Source: a bacterium
GTDB lineage: Bacteria > Patescibacteriota > Minisyncoccia > Minisyncoccales > JAGGSE01
Direction of reading: 5' to 3'
Assembly (NCBI GenBank): GCA_021159225.1
Contig: JAGGSE010000161.1
Span: 1-5,833, forward strand
DNA length: 5,833 nucleotides
Shown here: positions 1-4,885 of the stretch, piece by piece
Layout: every line of letters starts with the position of its first letter
How positions within the stretch are numbered: the first letter of the stretch is position 1
Program-made: the position numbers and the translations under genes
The notes under the pieces: generated by a model
What the model was told of the DNA's origin: nothing
Database searches by the model: none
What the model saw: the letters and a program-made list of their open reading frames with translations, nothing else

Positions 1-60
1 GTTGAGTCCGAAGGACCAAACAAGGGCGCCATATTTTACATTGAACTGCCGGTAAAATAG
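1..60 (+). CDS. C-terminal end of a probable sensor histidine kinase (partial)
   Basis: The first 19 codons are open from the window edge to a TAG at 58-60. They read as a tail with ESEGPNKGAIFYIELPVK. This matches the end of HATPase_c (GHKL ATP-binding) domains of sensor kinases, where a glycine-containing G2-box region is followed by a beta strand of the form G-x-x-F-x-I-x-L-P. The kinase would autophosphorylate a histidine upstream and pass the phosphate to a response regulator, but none of those parts are in the window. The call rests on the terminal strand alone, so the family is likely while the specific signal and partner are unknown. Confidence 0.6.
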   Translation, partial: VESEGPNKGAIFYIELPVK

Positions 61-70
61 CCAAAAGAGG

Positions 71-108
71 TTTAAGGAGATAAGCTCCTTAAATAGCTCC
101 TTAATTTT
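71..108 (+). terminator. Hairpin with two alternative 3' arms, possible terminator
   Basis: A perfect 9-bp inverted repeat (TTTAAGGAG at 71-79, CTCCTTAAA at 85-93, loop of 5) starts 10 bases after the stop of the first gene. The sequence AGCTCCTTAA occurs twice (83-92 and 95-104), so the left arm can pair with either copy. The second pairing leads directly into TTTT at 105-108. It would be a weak, AT-rich intrinsic terminator for the upstream gene. The position supports this; the stem is short of G-C pairs and the T-tract is brief. Confidence 0.45.
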
Positions 109-240
109 CAAATTTCCAATGACCAAAATTCAAAACCAAACCAAATCAAAAATCAAAATGCAAAATGAATTTTTCACCTGGAATTTAGAATTTAGAATTT
201 AGGATTTTCTGTTTGAAATTTGGATTTTGAATTTAAATCT
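105..240. repeat. Low-complexity AATTCCAA/CAAAATTC repeat tract
   Basis: The left part (about 108-165) is almost free of G and built from variants of CCAAAATTCAAAA. The right part (about 176-236) is G/T-rich and contains three exact tandem copies of GAATTTA (181-201), then GAAATTTGGATTTTGAATTT. The two halves are imperfect reverse complements, so a transcript could fold back. The left part closely matches 5620-5645 near the other end of the window, which shows that this is a dispersed repeat type. Such tracts are familiar between genes in CPR-type genomes. No coding function is apparent. Confidence 0.7.
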
Positions 241-250
241 AAAAAATTAA

Positions 251-481
251 ATGATGCTAATTAAGGTGAAGGTTTTTCCAAATTCAAAAAAGAGAGAGGT
301 AATCAGAAAATCTAAAGACAATTTTAAGATAAAGGTGAAATCTAAACCTGAGAAAGGAAAGGCAAATAGGGAGGCGATAAGGATGCTTAGTTGTTATCTT
401 AAAATTCCGGAATCAAAAATCAGGTTGGTTAAGGGCTTCAAACAACCAAATAAGATTTTTGAGGTATCAGAGAATGATTAA
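251..481 (+). CDS. DUF167 / YggU family protein
   Basis: This 76-residue protein has the hallmark of the DUF167 (YggU) family: a first strand with IKVKVFPNSKK, then KIKVKSKPEKGKANREAI at about 26-43 with the invariant P-x-x-G-K-A-N at 33-39. An SKIRLVKG strand (55-62) and a final K-I-F-E-V strand follow. The length fits the family, which forms a small alpha/beta fold of unknown biochemical function and is found from bacteria to eukaryotes. Two ATGs lie at 251 and 254, and no Shine-Dalgarno sequence precedes either. The first is chosen only because it is longest. The 3' end overlaps the next gene by 8 bases, so the two are probably translated together. Confidence 0.88.
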   Translation: MMLIKVKVFPNSKKREVIRKSKDNFKIKVKSKPEKGKANREAIRMLSCYLKIPESKIRLVKGFKQPNKIFEVSEND

Positions 482-1082
482 TCTTGATAAACTTTACAAA
501 CAGTTGAAGAAAAAATACGGCTCTCCCAAGGGTCAGTGGTTGCTTTGGTGCAAGAGGCCAAAAACAGAGAAAGAGAGGGAGGAGGTAATTATTGAAGCCA
601 TTTTGACCCAGAGGGCAAACTGGAATAATGTAAGACTGGCTTTTGGAAATTTGAAAAGAGAGAAGATGGATCGTTTAAAAGGAATCTATCAAAAAGGTGA
701 GAAAAAGTTGGCTCCTTTGATTAGACCATCTGGATTTTACAAAACAAAAGCCAATTATTTGTTCTACTTAGCACAATTTATTCTTAAAAATTATGGAGGT
801 ATAAATGAAATGAAAAAAGAAAAACTCCAAGACCTAAGAGAGAAATTGCTCAAACTAAAAGGCATTGGTCTTGAGACTGCCGATTCCATTTTGCTTTATG
901 GTTTAGATAAACCCATTTTTGTGATTGATGAGTACACACGACGTTTTGTAAAAAAACACAAATTGGCAAAAAACCTCTCTTATCACTTTTTGCAGAAATT
1001 ATTTGAGGGAGAGATAAAAAGAGACTTTAGATTATACCAGGACTTCCACGCCTTGATAGTGATTGATGGCAAGGCTAGGTAA
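474..1082 (+). CDS. Endonuclease III-like HhH-GPD DNA glycosylase, short C-terminus
   Basis: This protein of 202 residues belongs to the helix-hairpin-helix GPD superfamily of base-excision repair glycosylases. Seen directly: EAILTQRANWNNV (41-53), equivalent to the first conserved helix of the EndoIII fold; LIRPSGFYKTKANYL (82-96); the hairpin LKGIGLETADSILL (128-141); and FVIDEYTRR (149-157), in which D152 is the expected catalytic aspartate. The lysine that makes E. coli Nth a lyase is a glutamate here (E134), which suggests a monofunctional glycosylase related to 3-methyladenine or MagIII-type enzymes. The protein stops at FHALIVIDGKAR, just where relatives usually continue into a four-cysteine [4Fe-4S] loop. 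The ATG at 474 is preferred over an in-frame TTG at 459 because GAGG (461-464) lies 9 bases upstream. The substrate is not deducible. Confidence 0.85.
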   Translation: MINLDKLYKQLKKKYGSPKGQWLLWCKRPKTEKEREEVIIEAILTQRANWNNVRLAFGNLKREKMDRLKGIYQKGEKKLAPLIRPSGFYKTKANYLFYLAQFILKNYGGINEMKKEKLQDLREKLLKLKGIGLETADSILLYGLDKPIFVIDEYTRRFVKKHKLAKNLSYHFLQKLFEGEIKRDFRLYQDFHALIVIDGKAR

Positions 1083-1125
1083 TATAGATTTATCAGATAT
1101 TTTCTACTTTTAGGTTTTTGGAGTG

Positions 1126-1149
1126 AAAAATTTAACGGCAATTTTTTTT
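1126..1149 (+). terminator. Weak A/T stem followed by an eight-T run
   Basis: AAAAATT (1126-1132) can pair with AATTTTT (1140-1146) across the loop TAACGGC, and the 3' arm merges into a run of eight T residues (1142-1149). It sits about 45 bases after the glycosylase stop, where a terminator would be expected. The stem has no G-C pairs, so any termination would be weak. Confidence 0.25.
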
Positions 1150-1175
1150 GTTAAGATGAACCTGTATAAAAAATC

Positions 1176-1229
1176 AGGAGGTTTTAAAAATTGGAGAAAC
1201 AACCTGAAAAAGATGAGATACATTTTTGA
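1176..1229 (+). pseudogene. Orphan ribosome binding site with a 12-codon TTG-started stub
   Basis: AGGAGGT at 1176-1182 is the strongest Shine-Dalgarno match in the window. It sits 8 bases before TTG (1191), which opens a reading frame MEKQPEKDEIHF that stops at TGA 1227-1229, inside the left inverted end of the mobile remnant. The simplest reading is the start of a gene cut off by insertion of the element. A short leader peptide, or a chance match, cannot be excluded. No product is recognisable. Confidence 0.3.
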
Positions 1230-1361
1230 CACCCCGAAGACGGCAGAGATTGGCTTGAAGAGTTTATCTTCAAAAGACCTCACGAGGCTTTAGGTTACAA
1301 AACACCTATTGAAGTTGCCTGCGGACCCCATTATTTGTCAAAAATGTACTCATCTTATACA
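1205..1361 (+). mobile_element. Decayed miniature insertion element with terminal inverted repeats
   Basis: Left end 1205-1231 and right end 1336-1361 are inverted copies about 26-27 bases long. They share the exact core TACATTTTTGACA next to AGATGAG, with one inserted base and two mismatches near the tips. Both tips read TG outward-in, as in IS3/IS481-type elements. Between them lies only the 3' end of a transposase gene. At about 157 bases this is a non-autonomous derivative (MITE-like) formed by internal deletion. No clear target-site duplication is visible, so the insertion is old or rearranged. The family assignment (IS481/IS3-like integrase) comes from the encoded tail and is an inference. 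Confidence 0.75.
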
Positions 1362-1394
1362 AGTTCTTTTATTTTTTTTGGAGGTTGTGTATAA
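1233..1394 (+). pseudogene. C-terminal remnant of a DDE (rve integrase-type) transposase
   Basis: Reading the frame of TGG at 1251 gives EEFIFKRPHEALGYKT (about 1257-1304) followed by PIEVACG. This is the signature tail of IS3/IS481-family transposases, where Y-N-x-x-R-P-H-x-x-L-G-Y-x-T-P-x-E closes the integrase core. The YYN residues that normally precede F-K-R-P-H are absent, possibly a small deletion between TTC codons. All catalytic D-D-E residues are lost, and an in-frame TGA (1227-1229) lies just upstream. The last codons (LSKMYSSYT) are encoded by the right inverted end, and the frame closes at TAA 1392-1394, inside the promoter region of pilM. It cannot be functional. Confidence 0.8.
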
Positions 1395-1395
1395 T
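1390..1395 (+). promoter_or_regulatory. TATAAT -10 box for a probably leaderless pilM transcript
   Basis: A consensus TATAAT at 1390-1395 follows TGTG. The pilM ATG begins at 1404, only 8 bases beyond it. Transcription normally starts about 6-8 bases after the -10 box, which would place the first base at about 1402-1404, at or next to the start codon. The upstream region at -35 is T-rich with no clear TTGACA. The nearest GGAGG (1380-1384) is 19 bases from the ATG and would not be transcribed. This suggests leaderless translation of the pilus operon. It is inferred from sequence only. Confidence 0.5.
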
Positions 1396-1403
1396 TAAAT
1401 AAG

Positions 1404-2531
1404 ATGTTAGAGTTTTTAACTTTAAAACCGGAAGCTTTTGGGTTAGATATTTCTGATTTATCTTTAAAGATAATCAAGCTCAAGAAAAAGGGAGGGTCTT
1501 TGAGATTGGCCTCTTTTGGTCAAGGGGAGATTAGGCCGGGAATAATTAAAAATGGGGAGATTAAGGATCCGGGGGCATTATCTAAGGTTATTGAGAATTC
1601 CCTCAAAAAGGTCAGGGGTGAAGACCTGAAAACACAATATGTTGTAGCGTGTCTGCCTGAGGAGAAGGCCTTTTTGGAGATAATCAGGATGCCCTTGATG
1701 GAAGAAAAAGAACTTAAATCCGCGGTTTTGTTTGAGGCGGAAAATTATATCCCCCTACCAATGGAGCAGGTTTATCTGGACTTTGAGGTAATTCCTTCTT
1801 TGTCAGGTCCTTCTGACAAGATTGAGGTTCTCATTGCTGCTCTTCCTAAGAAAATAATTGATTCTTATGTAGAGGCAATAAGGGGAGCCGGCCTTTTTCC
1901 AAAGGCACTAGAGGTAGAATCTCAGTCTATTGCCCGGGCATTGGTGAAAAACGGGGTGAGTTCTTTCCCTGTGCTTTTAATTGACCTCGGGGCAACCAGG
2001 ACCAGTTTTATTATTTTTTCGGGCTGCTCTCTTCGCTTTACCTCTTCTATTTCTGTTTCTTCTCAGGGATTTACCAAGGCTATTTCCAACGCCCTTAAGG
2101 TTTCTTTAACAGAGGCAGAAAACCTGAAGTTAAAGTGGGGAATAGAGGGAGCATTTGGAATTGAAGAAGAGAAGAAGCTTGAAGTCCAAAATCAACGAAA
2201 ACAGGTATTTGAGGCGCTGATTCCTTCTCTAACTGATTTGGCAGAGCAGATTAGAAAATACATAGATTATTATCAAAGTCATACCAAGGAAAATAATCTT
2301 TCTCGGGACAAAAGAGAAATTAGCAAGATTATTCTCTGTGGTGGAGGAGCCCGGCTTTTAGGTTTGCCCGAGTTTCTTTCTTCTCAACTTAAAATTCCTG
2401 TTGAGTTGGGCAACCCTTGGGTAAATATCCTGCCAGCGCCCTTGAAGGAAATACCGTCCCTTCCCTTTAAGGAATCCCTTGCCTATACTACAGCCCTTGG
2501 TTTAGCCCTAAGAGGTTTAGAGTATGATTAA
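1404..2531 (+). CDS. pilM: Type IV pilus assembly protein PilM (actin-like ATPase)
   Basis: PilM is a cytoplasmic actin-fold protein that binds the N-terminal tail of PilN and links the assembly ATPase to the membrane complex. This 375-residue copy is of normal length. Motifs in order: FGLDISDLSLKIIKL (12-26, phosphate-1 loop); FEAENYIPLPMEQVYLDF (110-127, a typical PilM segment); LLIDLGATRTSFIIF (191-205, phosphate-2); IILCGGGARLLGLPEFL (309-325, adenosine motif); then LGNPW (335-339). It is the first gene of the operon and its stop overlaps the pilN start by 8 bases. The ATG at 1404 directly follows a -10 box. The close relative FtsA is less likely, given the INLLP-bearing partner next door. 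Confidence 0.95.
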   Translation: MLEFLTLKPEAFGLDISDLSLKIIKLKKKGGSLRLASFGQGEIRPGIIKNGEIKDPGALSKVIENSLKKVRGEDLKTQYVVACLPEEKAFLEIIRMPLMEEKELKSAVLFEAENYIPLPMEQVYLDFEVIPSLSGPSDKIEVLIAALPKKIIDSYVEAIRGAGLFPKALEVESQSIARALVKNGVSSFPVLLIDLGATRTSFIIFSGCSLRFTSSISVSSQGFTKAISNALKVSLTEAENLKLKWGIEGAFGIEEEKKLEVQNQRKQVFEALIPSLTDLAEQIRKYIDYYQSHTKENNLSRDKREISKIILCGGGARLLGLPEFLSSQLKIPVELGNPWVNILPAPLKEIPSLPFKESLAYTTALGLALRGLEYD

Positions 2532-3051
2532 CCTATTGCCACCCCAATATAAAGAAGAATTAAGAAAAGAGAGAAGATTTCGCCTTCTTGTTATCTTGGA
2601 GATTATATTTTTCTTTTTTCTCGTTTCTTTAACTCTGATTTTGTTTTCAATAAAGATTGATATTACAGCGGGAGTTGAGGAGCAGAAGGTCATTTTTGAA
2701 TCGGCAAGCAGGCAGTTTTCTTATTTTAAACCGATAAAGGAAAGGATTGACCTGACCAATAAAGAGGTTTCAATTGCTGATTCATTTTATAAAAAGCAGT
2801 ATAAACCAACCCTTCTTATAGAAAAAATTTCGGCACTTCTGCCAAATGGCGTCTATTTAACCTCTCTTTCCTATGAGAAGAAAACAATGGCAGTGAACCT
2901 TGCTGGTTTTTCGCCAACAGTTGACGCCCTTCTTGAATTTAGAGATAACATAAGAAGCCAAGAGGAGTTTGAGGATGTTAGTTTTCCCATTATTCTCTGG
3001 ATGCAGCCGTCCGATATTAATTTTAATATAAGTTTAAAGGTCAAGCGTTAA
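2524..3051 (+). CDS. pilN: Type IV pilus assembly protein PilN
   Basis: The protein opens with MINLLPPQY, the conserved I-N-L-L-P tail by which PilN docks into the groove of PilM. A basic stretch (about 12-20) and one hydrophobic helix (about 20-43, rich in I, L and F) anchor it in the cytoplasmic membrane. The rest, outside the membrane, begins with a helix likely to form a coiled coil and ends in a small alpha/beta domain (KPTLLIEKISALLPNGVYLTS at about 99-119, then strands). At 175 residues it is of usual size. AGAGG at 2511-2515 lies 8 bases before the ATG, and the start is embedded in the pilM stop, which favours coupled 1:1 synthesis. PilN pairs with PilO in the alignment complex. Confidence 0.92.
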   Translation: MINLLPPQYKEELRKERRFRLLVILEIIFFFFLVSLTLILFSIKIDITAGVEEQKVIFESASRQFSYFKPIKERIDLTNKEVSIADSFYKKQYKPTLLIEKISALLPNGVYLTSLSYEKKTMAVNLAGFSPTVDALLEFRDNIRSQEEFEDVSFPIILWMQPSDINFNISLKVKR

Positions 3052-3055
3052 TTTA

Positions 3056-3598
3056 ATGACTAAAAACAAAAAGAATGTTATCTTGGTTTTAGGGGTGCTC
3101 GGTCTGATTTTTTCCTCTTGCCTGATTTTCCAGACAATAAGAGAGATTAAAAAGGCCTCTTCCGCTTTGGTTTCCCAGAGGGAAAAAACAATTTTGCTGG
3201 AAAAGAAAATCAAGGCATTAGAGGAGATTAACAAAAATTACAAAAATGACAAAGAGAAACTAAAAAAAATTGATGGTCTGTTTGTCAAAACTGATGAGCC
3301 CATATCTTTTATTAAATTTATCAACTTTCTTCGGCAGACAGAAGAAAGTTGTCAGGTATCAATTAATATCTCTCCCCCTTCCTTACAGAAAAAAGATTCT
3401 GTCCCTTATTTGGCTTTTCAGATTTCGGGCGAGGGAAGATTTATCGGAGTGATGAGGTTTTTAGAAAAAATAGAGAACAGCCCCTATCTTATTGAAATTT
3501 CTCGCCTTTCCTTGAGAAAGGTAGTTTCCAAGGAAAAGACACTTCCCAAAAAACTTGGTTTTAATTTATCCCTGAAGGTTTATTCTTTTCCAAAATGA
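3056..3598 (+). CDS. pilO: Type IV pilus assembly protein PilO
   Basis: This protein of 180 residues has PilO architecture. A short basic N-terminus is followed by a membrane helix (about 8-26, VILVLGVLGLIFSSCLIF) and a charged coiled-coil segment (about 28-75, LLEKKIKALEEINKNYKN). A ferredoxin-like C-terminal domain (about 85-155) includes FIKFINFLRQTEES and the paired strand-helix FQISGEGRFIGVMRFLEKIE. PilO forms heterodimers with PilN on the outer face of the cytoplasmic membrane. The gene starts 4 bases after pilN and its TGA overlaps the next ATG by 4 bases (ATGA at 3595-3598). The family is poorly conserved in sequence, so position and topology carry much of the call. Confidence 0.85.
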   Translation: MTKNKKNVILVLGVLGLIFSSCLIFQTIREIKKASSALVSQREKTILLEKKIKALEEINKNYKNDKEKLKKIDGLFVKTDEPISFIKFINFLRQTEESCQVSINISPPSLQKKDSVPYLAFQISGEGRFIGVMRFLEKIENSPYLIEISRLSLRKVVSKEKTLPKKLGFNLSLKVYSFPK

Positions 3599-3963
3599 GA
3601 ATTAGACAAAAAATAAATACAATTAAAGAATTTTTTAAGGAACTGCCTCTTAAAATGGCAGAACACAGTTTTTTAGGTTTTCTGGCTTTATTTTCTATTT
3701 CCTTGATTATTGGAGGAATAATGTTGTATAAATATGATATTACAATCCGCGAGAAAGAAATAAAGATAGAGGGTAGATTGATTAAACTTCATAAGAAAAA
3801 AATGGAAAATGTTTTAGAGTTAATTAAGCAGAGGGAGAAGAATTTTCAAGAAGTTGATTTTAAGATATGGCAGAATCCTTTCCAGAAGTCATTTGTTTTT
3901 CCAATTGTTTCAACATCAACCCAAGAAGCCACTTCCACTGAAGAGCAAAAAACGCCCCTGTAG
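3595..3963 (+). CDS. Small single-pass membrane protein ending the pilus operon
   Basis: This 122-residue protein has no family that I recognise. It has a basic cytoplasmic N-terminus, one hydrophobic helix (about 25-45, with SFLGFLALFSISLIIGGIML), a Lys/Glu-rich likely coiled coil (about 50-85) and a Ser/Thr/Glu-rich tail (STSTQEATSTEEQKT) that looks disordered. It is translationally coupled to pilO through ATGA. It sits where pilP would stand in a pilMNOP operon, but it shows no PilP lipobox or beta domain, so it is at most a positional analogue. It may be a lineage-specific partner of PilN/PilO. Its last ten bases, including the stop codon TAG (3961-3963), lie inside the 5' part of the tRNA-Arg gene. 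Confidence 0.85.
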   Translation: MRIRQKINTIKEFFKELPLKMAEHSFLGFLALFSISLIIGGIMLYKYDITIREKEIKIEGRLIKLHKKKMENVLELIKQREKNFQEVDFKIWQNPFQKSFVFPIVSTSTQEATSTEEQKTPL

Positions 3964-4025
3964 TTCAACGGACAGAACACGGGCCTTCTAAGCCTGTGAT
4001 GGGGGTTCGATTCCTCCCAGGGGCA
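3954..4025 (+). tRNA. tRNA-Arg (anticodon TCT)
   Basis: A complete 72-base cloverleaf can be drawn. The acceptor GCCCCTG (3954-3960) pairs with CAGGGGC (4018-4024), with A4025 as discriminator. The D stem is GTTC/GAAC with GG in the loop. The anticodon stem CGGGC/GCCTG (one G-T) has loop CTTCTAA, giving anticodon TCT, which reads AGA (and AGG by wobble). The variable loop TGAT is followed by T stem GGGGG/CCTCC (one G-T) with loop TTCGATT. CCA is not encoded and must be added by CCA transferase. AGA and AGG are the commonest arginine codons in the neighbouring genes. No promoter is evident, so the tRNA is probably cut out of the pilus operon transcript. Confidence 0.97.
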
Positions 4026-4060
4026 CGAGAGGGTTAGCCAAGAAGTTAAAAGCAGGAGAA

Positions 4061-4876
4061 ATGATTTTGAGAGGCGAAAAAAGAGAAATTGGAAAAAGAG
4101 AAAAAATTGAGGTTTCCAAAAAAGAGAAAGAGATTTTAGAGAAGTTAGAAAAAGAAGGCACAAAAGAGAGAATAAAACCATTAAAAATAAAGGGCCAGTT
4201 CCTTCCTCAGATAGCAACCTTGAAATCGGGAGAAAAAGTGATTTTTAAACCAAGACAGGAAGAATTTTTGCTGAGATATGAGAGAGCGAGTTATTTAACG
4301 AGTTCTTTTTTATTTCGTGATATTTTTCCTGAACTTCCTTTGGTTCCCCCAACTGTGATAAGAGAAATTGGAGGGCAAAAGGGAATTTTTCAACTCTTTA
4401 TTCCCGAGACCGAGGCCTTGGCAGAGATTAACCTGAAAAAGGCTGAAAAAAGTTTAAAAGAGCAACTTTTGGCATTTTTGATTTTTGATTATATTATCAA
4501 TCAAAAAGATAGAAGAGGGAATCTTTTAATTACTAAGGAGGAACCAAAAAGAATTTTTCTTATTGACAACGAGGAGATTTCTCCTTTTTCTCCCCTTTCT
4601 AAACTTCCTCCTGAAATTTTTGATGTTGAGATTCCCCTAAGGATCAAAGAGGGCCTCAGAAATTTTTGCAATTCAAAAGGTAAGATTGAAAGAACACTGA
4701 CTGACCTCTTAAAACAAAAGGAGGTAGATTTTTGTTTTAAAAGAGCAGAAAGAATTTTGGAGGTGATTGAAAAATATGGAAGGATCCCAAAAGAAAAAGA
4801 AGAATATCTGGAGGATATTAGGAATAAAGAAGGCAGAAGAAAACAGACAAAACTTACTGACTTTTTGGGAGATTAG
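4061..4876 (+). CDS. PI3K/HipA-like kinase-fold protein
   Basis: The protein has 271 residues. The first 40 are highly charged. A kinase-like core follows: VIFKPRQEE with K63 as the likely ATP-binding lysine; RYERASYL with E74 as its probable salt-bridge partner; and VPPTVIREIGGQKGIFQLFIP (95-115). A catalytic loop QKDRRGNLLI holds D150 and N154, and a metal-binding strand IFLIDNEEIS holds D169. The order K...E...D-R-x-x-N...I-D-N is that of the PI3/PI4-kinase-like and HipA-related superfamily, whose bacterial members phosphorylate proteins or unknown substrates. All key residues are present, so activity is plausible; the substrate is unknown. ATG 4061 has AGGAG (4054-4058) only 2 bases away, whereas TTG 4067, two codons on, has an 8-base spacing and may be the true start. 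The C-terminus carries QTKLTDFL. Confidence 0.75.
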   Translation: MILRGEKREIGKREKIEVSKKEKEILEKLEKEGTKERIKPLKIKGQFLPQIATLKSGEKVIFKPRQEEFLLRYERASYLTSSFLFRDIFPELPLVPPTVIREIGGQKGIFQLFIPETEALAEINLKKAEKSLKEQLLAFLIFDYIINQKDRRGNLLITKEEPKRIFLIDNEEISPFSPLSKLPPEIFDVEIPLRIKEGLRNFCNSKGKIERTLTDLLKQKEVDFCFKRAERILEVIEKYGRIPKEKEEYLEDIRNKEGRRKQTKLTDFLGD

Positions 4877-4885
4877 TTAGATCTT

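Noticed and set aside
105..240. CRISPR array
   Set aside because: The repeats are short, degenerate and lack unique spacers of uniform length.
459..473. TTG at 459 as the start of the glycosylase
   Set aside because: ATG 474 has GAGG at a 9-base spacing and gives the compact overlap typical of the window. The extra residues MRYQR add nothing conserved.
1156..1293. 45-codon frame starting MNLYKKSGGF on the + strand
   Set aside because: It has no ribosome binding site, runs through the left inverted end and out of frame across the transposase remnant, and resembles no known family.
3034..3234. 66-codon frame on the - strand, opposite pilO
   Set aside because: It is antisense to a recognisable pilus gene and has no motif or start signal of its own.
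3846..4217. 123-codon frame on the - strand
   Set aside because: It lies across the tRNA and opposite two better-supported genes, and its composition is that of an antisense shadow.
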